NCBI RefSeq assembly: GCF_001039355.2
Contig: NW_019773537.1
Location: forward strand, 577,328 to 641,327
Length of the DNA stretch: 64,000 nucleotides
Source of the DNA: Lingula anatina
Taxonomy: Eukaryota; Brachiopoda; Lingulata; Lingulida; Lingulidae
Direction of reading: 5' to 3'
Positions 54,113-64,000 of the stretch are shown here, one piece after another (the first letter of the stretch is position 1; each line of letters starts with the position of its first letter). The notes under the pieces were generated by a model, which worked only from the letters and a program-made list of their open reading frames with translations, did no database searches and had not been told where the DNA came from. The translations under genes were made by a program, and so were the position numbers.

Positions 54113-57100
54113 ACGCGGGCACGCCACTAATATTCGGCGGGCTTGAGTCAAATTAAAAGTTCCTTACGGTACTATTAGTTTTACCTTGTGTCTTCTTTCG
54201 TCAAATGTTAGTACTTTGGGGGTTTATGCGTACTTGTGCATATTCAATGCCGTTTGGACAAACATATGAAGACCTAAGACCGAAGTATTTGCACTGTCTC
54301 TTTAAGCGAACGTGTCAAAAAAGGAAGCTCGACACTGTTCCAACTTTGTTTATGGGACCAAAGGATACACATTTAACGGCAAAGAAGGAATCGATTCGCA
54401 CACATTATTCGGTTGAGACAGTTTCAGTGGCGATTGATTTTTTTACCTTCCGTGTTCCACTATTTTATTTATCCACGCGGCTTGATCAATATTGACAACA
54501 ATGTTTTTACTAGCGCTTCATCAGTCACAAGCATCCGTGCAGTGTTAGACCGGAATTCAATACAGCGCTCAAGTTTCTGGAATAAAAAGTTGACAGAAGG
54601 TATAGAATTAAGTTGCTTGCCCGAACCCTGTATAATCAGACTCCCGTTTGGCCTCGAAAATGCGGCCCTTGGCCTACATTGTGCAAAGTACGAGAATGTG
54701 GCCTTGGGAATTTAAGTTTAACGCTGTTGGACCGAACTATATTATTAAAGCTTAAATAAAGACAATGAGAATAAAACCTTTATAAAGCAAAACATGCATT
54801 TTCCTGATAATGGACAAACATTCCCTTTGGTCATCCAACCCGTTAGAATATAGTAATGTAAATGTAGAAACCAATATTTGACTAGTAACTTTCTTGTTTT
54901 GGAGTCAATCTCTCTACAGGGAAAGAGACGAACAAATTTCATTCAAATTAGAATCTGAGTTTGAAATTTTCTCAACATTTCTAAGCAAGGGAAATTGTTT
55001 CCATGAAAGATTTTTCCCCTTGCTAAAAAAATCTGCAACACACATTGATTTGGCTCTGAGTAAAATCCAGCAATAGTTAAACGCTACGTATTCGATGACT
55101 GTATATATACATGTATATATACACATTTCGATTTGTTGTTACGAGCATGTTAGCACTGTTCTATAGTTATAATAAAACAAAAACTCCACCTCCCACCTTT
55201 TCCCGCCAAAAACAATCTCGTGCACCTGCAGAAAACACTAATGCCGTTTGGTTTCTAGCGCTTAATTAATACCAATAAAAAAAATCGATGCTTGTATGAA
55301 TGCAGAAAAGGTGCCGTAAAATGATAAAAGAATAAGAAAATAAACTGCAAAAGGGCCAAATCAGCCAGACACCGGCAATCAATCTTGCCAATAGGTGTAT
55401 CCTAAACAAAAAGTAGAAAGAACGGAAATTAGTTGTTTGCTACATCAATACCTCAATCATTGCTATCTTGATAGATCGAGCGAGCATTGTCCAAGTGTGC
55501 GACGGAAAAAGACGAAATAATACGAATTGCAGCGCGGTGTGGTAGGTGCGACAATCGCAATCTTTCGGCGCTCCACGACACACAACGGCTCTAAGGCAGC
55601 GCCTGTGCTCCTGTCCGCATTAAAATGAATCTGCTAACGAACTTTTTGATTAACAGGCACAAATGGGGGTGTAAGGAGAGGTGTGGGTTTCATTAAAATA
55701 TACATTTATTTCACTTTAATTCAGATTCCATACCCCATCCCCAATAAGTGATTTCATTTTAAATTAAATTAATTTATCGAAACACGAATTAAACAATTAA
55801 CTGAGTTAATTTTTTAAAAAATGTTGTTGTTTTTTATATTTATCCCTCAATTCACCGTTAAAACCCATATTTTGCGTTACCTCACTTACACTTTTCCCCC
55901 ACATCACTAGCCTTGAGCCACGATGTTATCCAATCTGTAGCACTGGAATCAATACATTGCTCACCCGCGAGGCGACAACTATTGCAGATACAGATATCCT
56001 ATCCAGTTACAGATATCCTATCCAGGTTTTTTCCCCACAAGAATTCTCATCAATAACAAAATTCTCCTGTAAACAAACCATTGTTCCGCCCACCCGCTGT
56101 ACTTGGATTCGTTGTTTTATACAATGTACATGTACCATGTCTATCTCTGTAATTTAGTTTTGAAAGACTAGATAGCCATATAGACCGCTATTCCGTTCTG
56201 TATAGTCAAAAAAAGTTGCCTAACCCCCGGTTCACGTGCTTCATTTACCGATGATCTACTTGCAGGTGTAAATTGTTACATAAGCAATGTACAGAAAATA
56301 CAATGGTTCAGAAAATATAAAGTTGCGGCGAAGAAATCGGGTCATACATCATTTATTCACATTTATAACATGTAACCCCTCAAATCTAAAATTAGGATGT
56401 GCTCGCATCTACTAGAGTGTGTGTCTACTGCGTCCTGTAAGTATTTCCTGCACGCAGGTAGGCTAGGGATCATTTGTATAGAAAAGCACATGGAATTGGA
56501 GGGGGGACAACCTTTTTGACCAATGGTGTATTTCAAAACAAAGCATCGACATCAGCTTCAGGTACTTTTATTTGAGGGATTTAATCTTTTTTTAGGTATG
56601 GAGTGGGAACGGTAAGAATATTTGCAGGATGTGTAGACAGAAAATATCACTTTGGGACGTCGTCAAACAAGGTACCTTCCAACTGCAAAGAGAAACAAAT
56701 CAATAACGTACTTATCACTATCTATTCAATTGATTGCTTATCTGTACTTATCATTTTCATTTGATCATAAATTGTTGGCGCTGATGCATGTAGGCTATGA
56801 GAAACATGACACCTTATGGTGGCAAGAAGGTCCATTTGGCCGGGGTATACCATTGACACAATAATAAAATACACTTCTTCTAATCTAAAAAATTCACTAT
56901 CTGACTTCTGTACCGGAACTGACCAAAAATTAATGTCAGACATGATTAAAATAATGTCGTTCCGAATTATATACGTTCAATTAAACATTTCACAAATGGT
57001 CTTACGGGAAAAATATTGAAGTTGACCCAGTTTGAAATTCCTTGGTTTTCTCATGTCAGCCAAATTGGTTCAAAGAAAAACCCAAGAACATTTGTCATTA

Positions 57101-57463
57101 AAATCGGCTAAATAATTTAACTCTTATTTTGCGTCATCGAAAACGTTTTGGATAATTTAACCATACAGATGCATTTTTATCTATGTGACTCAACTGTACA
57201 GGCAATTTTAACTTATGTAGCGGAAGTATGACACCAGCACTGTGAAAAATTGAAAATAAAACGTATTTGATTCTTTGAAATAATAACATGCGTGAACTAA
57301 AGAGTCAAAATTATTTTTCTCTAAAATGAATGATTAGTATCCTATTGTACGTGATATAAACTGGAAACACACTCACAGCATTGGACACAAATGAATTCTC
57401 AACAAGTACTTATTATATGTGGAAACAACATTAAATTGCATTTTGATTTTGATTTTTTTTTAT
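54113..57463. other. Intergenic; upstream flank shared by both FReD genes
   Basis: 54210-54720 is homologous to 61110-61560 (shared TTTATGC-TACTTGT-CAT, CACTGTCTCTTTAA, ACACATTAT-CGGTTGAGA), i.e. duplicated promoter flank. The plus-strand open frame at 54205 is broken in the other copy, so it is not a gene. 54720-57463 shows no gene. Confidence 0.5.
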
Positions 57464-60400
57464 CTAAGTGTTTCGCCTGATCTTCATGGTACCAGATTGA
57501 ATTATGCACCCGTTGTCGCAGTTGTTTCCGGTTATAGCGGCCATCTTCATCCCAGCTGTCCCAGAGCATCCCACCGGATAGTATCCAGTCAGCTGCCAGC
57601 GAGTGCAACTCTCGAACCACCATCCGCCGCCTGCAATGAGAAGAGAGCGGATTTAAGGGGACGTTCAGGAGTTTTATTTTTAGGCTCAACTGCCGATATG
57701 GTCTGGTGATATTTTGTGCGATACATGTAACAACCTCTTATTTCCTCCTAAACTTCGGTCAAATCGATCAAAATTATGAGTACACCTAGGCCCACGGACC
57801 CGTCTGCTGTTGCCTTATTCTCTGGAAATGAGGGAGTTTTAAAAGTGCTTTCTTGCCTCTTTCCCGCAGAGAAAAAGCTGACGTTGTTATTCCTTGACCA
57901 TCTATCTAGTGGGTTGTGCGATCTCATTTCGAAAAATAGTTCATCATGTTAGAAAGAGTGTGAAACTGCGGTATTTTGTGACTCAAAATAGGACGAGGTA
58001 CTGTGTAGCACGCTATTTAAAAAACACAAAAAGGGGATTTTAAGGGATAACAACTGTTTATTTTAACCAAAAATGAATTTTTCTGGGTTAGGGCACATTC
58101 ACGTTTAATAGTATAATTACCAATAGTTGATGAATCCGTTCCCAGGTAAACGTACCGTGATTTTGAGGACAAGAGCCTACTGGATTATCAGTCGTTCCAA
58201 ATCTCCAACCTAGAACCTCAGCCAAACGGTATTTCGTCGAAGTGTTGTAGGAGTCAACAATAATGTCGGTTATGACGTAATTTGCAGCCTCGTTGTTAAT
58301 GCGGAACAAACTCCACTTGACGAAGTAATAATTGCCATTGCAGGATTTCATGTCAATCTGCATGGAGTAATCTCCTTGATTGGTCAATGCGTGGAGAGCA
58401 TCGTTTCCCAGCCAAAACTGGTCATTTGGGTCACCAAAGCCGTCCCTGTACGAGGCCCAGTTTCGGTGAAAATCAAACGAGTTGTCGTACCTCCTCATAA
58501 CAACGACCCAGCCATTATCACAGTATACGACTTTCTCGCCAAATCCCGCGATATCCACGGTGAACAGCCCATTGACTTCTGATAAATTAAGAAATAAAAA
58601 TGCATGTACAAAATGATTTGTAAGAGCAAATGCACCACAACTATGGCAATAGAGCACAGCACAAAGGAATTATTTTTTAAAAGATAAATTGTTCCATGAT
58701 CAGTCCATCTTTAAATAAACGAGTTACATTTCGTTTAGAAATTTTTGGTCTCACCAAGAAATGCAGGTTGTACATGTAAGTATTCCCACACGAAAACGCA
58801 GTAGATGCTCCAGCGCAGTAGACTACTGCAATCATACTGCAAATATGCCTCAAATCTGCTTCGCATTGGGAGCTAATTAGCATATTTGAAACATGCTTCT
58901 ATCATGCTGCTAATCTACTGCATTAATGCTCCTCCTCTGTACAACCCTATGTAATTTTTGAAGTAGAATTGCAGTAGGCTATACTGCATTTCTACTGCAA
59001 ATATGCTCCACACCACTACTGCGTTAATGCTTTTTTGCTACTTCGATACTTCTGCATTTTCGTGCGGGTTAAGTTATCAGTTTACTTCATTTATGTGCAT
59101 CTTGTAGTTTCCTCTTGTCACTAATCCTACTTAAATTAACTGGAATATTCTCATTTCGGCACATTAAAGAGCAGAAAATGTGAGAACCTCAAATTAAAGA
59201 AATATGGATATTAACATGGAAATAAGAGCAATCTTGATATTTCTACAGCTCATTAACTTTTTATATATGCATCAATTACTTTTCATTCACAAATAAATCA
59301 TTATAGGTCCAAAACAATAAGATAAAACGCACTTACCTACATCGTTACAGTCACGAGGATTATATATCTGTAATAAAATTAAAAACATAGCATATAATTT
59401 ACTTCCCCCTGGGAGAATATATTATGAAATATCATTATCTTTCAAGGAAGAAGCTAGGAACAATCGAAGAAGGCCCTTTTCACATCATACGGACTACTCA
59501 ACTGGACCAGTCTTCGAGGGACAGACAATTTAAGAGCGCATTCAGAACAATTTGATCCGAAGACTAACAGATCCGCAGACTAAATATGGCCGACTCACGT
59601 AAAAGTTATACCGCTAATCCCTTGATGGTCCTCTCCCCCCCCTCCGCCTGCACACTCATTCATTTATCTGTTGATATATACTTGTTGAATAAGGGTGTAA
59701 AAGACGTAATGTTCCTTAATTTAATCGTTTTTCCCTTAACAATTACCTTAAAAATGTATGACCGTAAAAACAAAGCGGTTATAGACATTGGGATTACCTA
59801 CAGCGACGGTCAATTATACCCAAGTTTGGACCTAGCCAGAGCTAACCGCTACCCCACCCCACCCCACCCAACCCCACCCACCCCAACCCCACCCCCACCC
59901 CCACCCCCACGTTAATAACTGTACTAAACTGAAATCATGTTACTAACGCTATAGAACGTGGCGTTTTCCATCACTTGAAGTTGCAAGTTGATGCTGCTTG
60001 ACATGGAACGGAAATTTAGATCGCAGTTATCTGTAAAAAGATAAAAAAAGATCTTGTAAGGCCTGTTTATAGCAATGTCAATAAATAATATTTTTATAGA
60101 ATTTTAAACAAGTTTCTTTAATCACCAACGTTTAGCACACCCCAAGTAGAATTTACTGTATATCAAATCCGGTCTTTGGGGTCAAGTTTCTCAATTTTGA
60201 GCTACTTTCCTTATGATTAAGGAGGCTATAACAGTAAAATAATATCAAAGCACTCAGAGGGCTAAGACCTTTGCAAAGACAATTAAATAACCGATAACTA
60301 CTCATTAGGCCTAATGAATAAATGGATGATCACAAATAAGTATTTTTATAGATAAAATAATGAGATTTTGTATGTTAGAGATCACAACAAATCGGCTTAA

Positions 60401-60769
60401 AGAGATTTTTTGGTCAGCAATTTGTTTCTTCTACCTTCGATCTTTTTTTTTTTTTCAGTCCCGATATCAACACATGTGGTACTTATGATAATCAGTTACG
60501 GGCATTAAGAAGAATAAGAAAAGACAATTTTGCACCATACCTGACGTATTGCTGGCGTAAAAATTACAAGAAAGGCATCCCGGGGTGGTTTTACAGAGCG
60601 TCACGCACTCCAACGGACTCCGTGCTGCAACCGTCTTCATTACGGAATGTGGGAGGTAAGAGTTCGCCGTGAAATTGAAGATCTGCTCGGTTATCTGGGC
60701 GTCTGCCCATGGCGTCCTGAAGATTGTCAAGAGGAAAACGAAGCGAAGATTCAAGCTGCTCCGGACCAT
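57464..60769 (-). CDS. Secreted PAN plus fibrinogen-related domain protein B
   Basis: Five exons: 60541-60769, 59948-60030, 59337-59367, 58156-58578, 57464-57630; total 933 nt, exactly 310 codons plus TAG. Same plan and same 83-, 31- and 423-nt internal exons as gene A. Signal peptide MVRSSLNLRFVFLLTIFR is four residues shorter. Micro-exon IYNPRDCNDVG. Domain: EVNGLFTVDIAGFGEK, VYCDNGWVVVMRRYDNSFDF, YRDGFGDPNDQFWLGN, shortened NPVGSCPQNHG junction, GGGWWFESCTRWQLTGYY. The large FReD exon is highly conserved with A, while the last exon differs more (VGCSGTAGMKMAA versus VSCSTGATGMKLAA). That exon carries the usual ligand pocket, so different specificity is possible. Secreted, lectin-like role inferred. 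Confidence 0.92.
58785..59068. mobile_element. 284-bp MITE in FReD B intron
   Basis: Terminal inverted repeats CCCACACGAAAACGCAG and CTGCATTTTCGTGCGGG (two mismatches in 17), TT on both sides. The interior is rich in GCAGTAG/CTACTGC words in both orientations. Absent from the matching intron of FReD gene A. Non-coding. Confidence 0.85.
59846..59910. repeat. CCCCAC-rich low-complexity tract
   Basis: About 60 bases of CCCCACC/CCCCA units in the intron next to exon 2 of FReD gene B. Confidence 0.9.
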
Positions 60770-60818
60770 TTTCTTAACGAGCTTAGCGTATTGACTGAGA
60801 GTTCGGCTTCCTTCTTTT

Positions 60819-60840
60819 ATTACCTCCCTTTAAAGTGACA
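60819..60840 (-). promoter_or_regulatory. Conserved promoter element of FReD gene B
   Basis: Minus-strand CACTTTAAAGGGAGGTAAT, TTTAAA 60 nt upstream of the ATG, matching FReD gene A. Confidence 0.55.
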
Positions 60841-61599
60841 GTGCACGGATCAGTGTCAATAAAAAAAAAAAGAAACAAAAAGATAAATTTTGTCAGGCAT
60901 CAAGAAAAGCCCTCCAGTACTAGCTGCTCTTCACTCTAGTTCACTTGAGATATAAAGTGAAATGTACTCTTTTATTTTGTGTTTTATGACACTTATATTC
61001 GCTGGTCTTAAGCCTAATGAACAGGAACTAAGAACGGGTTCCCATACCTGCATGTTCCGGTAGATCGATCTAACTAGACGGTCGTATTATGTCCACCTTG
61101 TGTGAGCTTTTGACAGAGGTCAGTACCTTTCTCTGAGGATTTATGCATACTTGTACATTTAGATAGACTTTTAAAAACTAAGCATTAATACTTACACTGT
61201 CTCTTTAAATGTCCAAAATAAAAATAAAAAGATTGGACGACACTAGCTGCTCCAGTTTTGTTTTTAAAACCAAAGAATACATATTTAACGGTGCAGAACT
61301 AATCAATTAGTACACATTATACGGTTGAGATATCTTAGTGGGGATTGATTTTCCACCTTGGGTATCCTGCCATTTCATTTACCCATTCATTTACTGGGAT
61401 CAATATTAAGGACAATGTTTTTTGATAGCACTTAATCAGTCCCCATCCATTCGGCCAGTGTCAGACATAGGAATTCAATACTGCGCTCAAGTTTCTGGTA
61501 AATTGGATTTTAAAGTTGACAGAAAATGTTTTTTTTTTAGCTTGGCTTGCCCTGGGCCTTCATGACCAAACTCCTGTTTATCCATCAAACATACAATAA
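60841..61599. other. Upstream flank of FReD gene B
   Basis: Diverged copy of 54210-54720; no gene. Confidence 0.45.
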
Positions 61600-61842
61600 T
61601 ATGGGATTTAGGGGGAGGGCAGTGGAAAGGGGGGGGGGGGGCTGGCCTGAATTTTGACTAGCTGAATCACAGTTCAAAACTGTACCAAATGGCACCGTTT
61701 GCTGCCCACCGCCTCTCCCCCCAAGAAAAAAAAACAGCGGCCCCCGTACCGAGGTCTGCCATACTTAAAAAAGCCTCCCCGCCCCCCACCCCACCCCCTC
61801 CACACACCACACACACTTCAAATAATCCCGGATCAGCCCCTG
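61600..61842. mobile_element. hAT-like MITE fragment
   Basis: Starts GGGATTTAGGGGGAGGG and ends CCCGGATCAGCCCCTG, with TTTGACTAGCTGAATCA and ATGGCACCGTTTGC inside. The inner words recur at 63338-63385 in the element at 63232. The left end is degenerate. Confidence 0.6.
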
Positions 61843-61987
61843 TGGGGGTTGAGATGTTTGAAAGAAAAAGAGCACAGTCCAGATGTTCGGAGAAAAGAGC
61901 TATAGGAAACAGGAACAGCCGAGTGGTCATCTGCACTGAAATAACATACTAAGGAATACGTTCATACAATTTCACAAGTATTTATAC

Positions 61988-61993
61988 TTTATT
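61988..61993 (-). terminator. polyA signal AATAAA (minus strand)
   Basis: AATAAA on the minus strand, about 13 nt after the TAA of the exon ending at 62006. Confidence 0.5.
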
Positions 61994-62005
61994 TCTCCCT
62001 ACTTA

Positions 62006-63159
62006 TTACGCATTCACTTGTTTTCTATCCATTGTCTTTGCTTGATTACAAGGAATTTTCCTTTTTCTTGTTGCATCCCACCGTTGCATACATCGTAAAT
62101 TTTCAAACAGCTTAAAAGACCAGGCCACAGTGCAGTCTACAATGCAAATGTGATTCGTAAGTTCGTCTGAATCTGCAAAATCAAATCAGATGAAAATAGT
62201 AATGAGATGCACATTTACGCAATCGTAATTGTTTAAAAACGTTGATTACAAACGTTATTAATCATAACATTGAACACTGAGCACTAGATAAAATACAACA
62301 TGCCAATAATAATAATGACCATGGTAAACACAATATATAATTATTACCAGTAAGTCACATGTAATAGATAATATAAAAACGTACATTATCATGTTTTATA
62401 ATTGATAAAATAGTACATAGTGATTAAGAAAGTTACTAATATTTGTCAAGACTTAATTAAAGTAATAAGTATTTTGATAATTCCGATAATTGCGAACACT
62501 CTTAATAATAATGATGTCTCATAAAACAGTTTCTGAAATTACCAGAGTAACAATGAAGAAAAACTCAATCATAAAGTCATTAAAATGTTGTGATAGTACA
62601 CACGCCCTCTTATATCAAAAGTTCGCTTTCAAAGATCAATGCACTATGTAAACAGACCCGTGTAGCAAGTAACGTCAAATTCAAATTGGATCAAAATCAA
62701 CCTGCATTGTGTTCAAATGGTTTGAACTTAATAGAGGAAAAAAAGCATTAGCATGTTCAATGCCCAAAAATGCACAATATTCGCTTTTAAATATTTTTTT
62801 GAGTTTTTAAAGCTGTAAAAACTTGAAATGGGAAAAAAGTTCCAAAATGACGATTTTCTTTATTATGATGTTTGTTACTGCCATACCATGCCAATGTTTT
62901 GATAGATGTTGTCTGTAGTTACAAAAACTTCAAATTTTATAAAAATGAGAATGGTTACTACTACACTTTGCAAAATAAATCTGTCATACCAAGTTCCTTT
63001 AGGCTTATAAATTAATTCTGTTCTGACATCTTATCATCACTACGGTATCGTTGCACTATATCGTTTACGTATACTTCTTTGAGTAAAACCACTACTGATG
63101 CCAATTGGCTGGCCTTTATATCTAGACCAAATGCCATCATGAACAAAATGCCCTACAAC
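62006..63159 (-). CDS. Last two exons of an unrecognised gene
   Basis: Exon 62006-62172 has a strong acceptor (TTTGATTTTGCAG), an open frame of 54 codons (SDELTNHICIVDCTVAW..., ending RKQVNA), then TAA and an AATAAA. Exon 63069-63159 has acceptor TTTTATTCAG and donor ATAC|GTAAAC and reads VVGHFVHDGIWSRYKGQP then IGISSGFTQRSI. Its phase (1) fits the first exon. I recognise no domain; it is cysteine-containing and basic toward the end. Upstream exons were not found before the FReD C stop at 63890. It could also be a transposon-derived gene, since the area is full of repeats. Confidence 0.4.
62173..63068. other. AT-rich stretch between the two candidate exons
   Basis: Would be the intron of the candidate gene; contains no other exon that I can support. 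Confidence 0.35.
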
Positions 63160-63231
63160 CTGAATAAAATCCAAAACAGTGTTTGAAATGAATTACCTCT
63201 GGGGAAAAATACTTCTGTTAGAATAGCATAT

Positions 63232-63523
63232 CAGTGGTGGATTTAGAGGGGGGAGGGGTCAGGGGGGTCCTGACTCCCCCCCTTCCATTTCAGAAAAAAA
63301 ATCGCACTCAATGTTTCCCTCTAGAAAATGGAATTTTGACTAGCTGAATCATAGTTTTAAACCGTATTAAACGGCACCGTTTGCCCTCTAAAAAACTTAA
63401 TTTTTTCGGGACCCTTTAGCGGGCCCCGAACCCCTCGGCAAGAGGGGGGGGGTCGGCTTCACATCCACAGTCTGTCATTCCTAAAATCCTAACCCTCTTT
63501 TAATAATCCTGGCTCCACGCCTG
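63232..63523. mobile_element. About 290-bp hAT-like MITE
   Basis: Ends CAGTGGTGGATTTAGAGG and CCTGGCTCCACGCCTG are imperfect inverted repeats, with C/G-rich inner blocks. TTTGACTAGCTGAATCA and CGGCACCGTTTGCC are shared with 61652-61700. No clear target duplication. Confidence 0.6.
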
Positions 63524-63889
63524 CATCTACCATATAAGTATATATTTGCTCGTCTTTTTCGCTGTATGTTCCATACACCATAAGAGAGTATTACAAAAAA
63601 GAAACTTTCTAAGAAAAAAGAAACAGAGACTACATTTGAATGTAGATATTGATTCATTAACCATTGGTAAGTATGGGAAAATTGTTGTTTCCCCAGGAAA
63701 GTTAATTTTTTGGCCAAAATGAACAGTTGTTATCCCTTTCACATAACCACCTTTCAATAAAATACCAATTGAAAAACCTAAAAAAATTCGGCTATTGTTC
63801 ACCCTCAATTACGAGGGTGTAAAGCTCTATTCACATGCCTATAAATGTGGAGACCATACAAATTGCCATATAGTTTATATGTTGGTAAT
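63524..63889. other. Repeat-like intergenic DNA
   Basis: The minus-strand words GGGATAACAACTGTTCATTT and AACTTTCCTGGGG match 58035-58085 (plus strand) and loosely 3810-3860, so a dispersed repeat lies here. Long minus frames through it are not supported as genes. Confidence 0.4.
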
Positions 63890-64000
63890 TTAAGTGTTTC
63901 GCCTAATCTTCATGGTACCGGCCTCGAGCCTACAGCCAAGGTTGCAGTTCACTCCAGTTATAGCAGAGAACTTCATTCCTTTAGCAGTTGGATTGCAAGA
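63890..64000 (-). CDS. 3' end of a third PAN/FReD paralogue (partial)
   Basis: The minus strand reads SCNPTAKGMKFSAITGVNC then NLGCRLEAGTMKIRRNT, TAA at 63890. It aligns with the last exons of FReD genes A and B (GCMLKAGTMKIRRNP and GCIIQSGTMKIRRNT). The rest of the gene lies beyond the right edge. The tandem array therefore has at least three members, all on the same strand. Confidence 0.9.
   Translation of the reverse strand, partial: SCNPTAKGMKFSAITGVNCNLGCRLEAGTMKIRRNT

Noticed and set aside
54205-54715. Plus-strand open frames upstream of FReD gene A
   Set aside because: The homologous flank at 61110-61560 has lost the frame, so it is conserved promoter-side DNA rather than a gene.
58376-58582. 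Plus-strand frame also found at 49932-50123
   Set aside because: Antisense of the conserved FReD exon in both paralogues.
61667-61952. Three overlapping Pro/Gly-rich frames
   Set aside because: Lie in the C/G-rich interior of a hAT-like element; no domain.
63481-63808. Minus-strand frames of 78 and 93 codons
   Set aside because: Run through repeat-like DNA shared with 58035 and 3810; no splice or domain support.
1-64000. CRISPR arrays, rRNA, tRNA genes, prokaryotic operons
   Set aside because: No regularly spaced repeats with unique spacers and no tRNA or rRNA signature seen; the gene structure is eukaryotic throughout.

Overview
The window is animal nuclear DNA, most likely from a marine invertebrate. 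The reasons are AT-rich intergenic DNA full of microsatellites and small inverted-repeat elements, spliced genes with GT-AG introns, signal-peptide exons behind TATA boxes, and secreted-protein families typical of invertebrates (astacin with ShKT domains, PAN plus fibrinogen-related proteins). I cannot name the species; a lophotrochozoan such as a brachiopod or mollusc would fit. Six single-N joins (4831, 13472, 21404, 27200, 28436, 51360) and one 305-N gap mark a draft scaffold.

Left part (about 4.8-28 kb, plus strand): a tandem cluster of acyltransferase-like genes carrying the HHxxxDG motif of the condensation-domain / chloramphenicol-acetyltransferase superfamily. Five intact coding regions (6791, 10981, 19315, 22943, 25518) of 465-484 codons are each a single uninterrupted exon, while the genes to the right are heavily spliced. 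There is also a truncated C-terminal copy (27201), a decayed fragment (14485) and several orphan copies of the conserved 3' flank, so the array has gained and lost members. Four of the single-N joins lie at duplication boundaries, so part of the apparent copy number may be an assembly effect of alleles. The catalytic motif predicts acyl transfer; the substrate is unknown.

Right part (about 30-64 kb, minus strand): a run of secreted-protein genes. A 12-exon astacin metalloprotease with three C-terminal ShKT domains (30131-35030) is followed by two peptidase-M15-like genes (37106-39199 and 43023-45206). These carry HxxxxxxD and HxH zinc-ligand patterns of bacterial D-Ala-D-Ala peptidases, and the second has an extra PAN/apple-like exon. 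Next come two complete five-exon PAN-plus-fibrinogen-related genes (48967-54041 and 57464-60769) and the last exon of a third entering from the right edge (63890-64000). A further unrecognised minus-strand gene ends at 62006. All exon structures were built by hand from splice sites; the five complete genes give exact multiples of three. Together they look like a neighbourhood of secreted effector or recognition proteins (immunity, digestion or mucus), which is inference.

Between the genes lie small inverted-repeat elements (45715, 52002, 58785, 63232), a 197-bp satellite (40517-41030), a perfect 20-bp hairpin in an astacin intron (33271) and a duplicated block upstream of the astacin promoter (35280). 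The far left end (374-749) holds what may be the last two exons of an unrelated gene.
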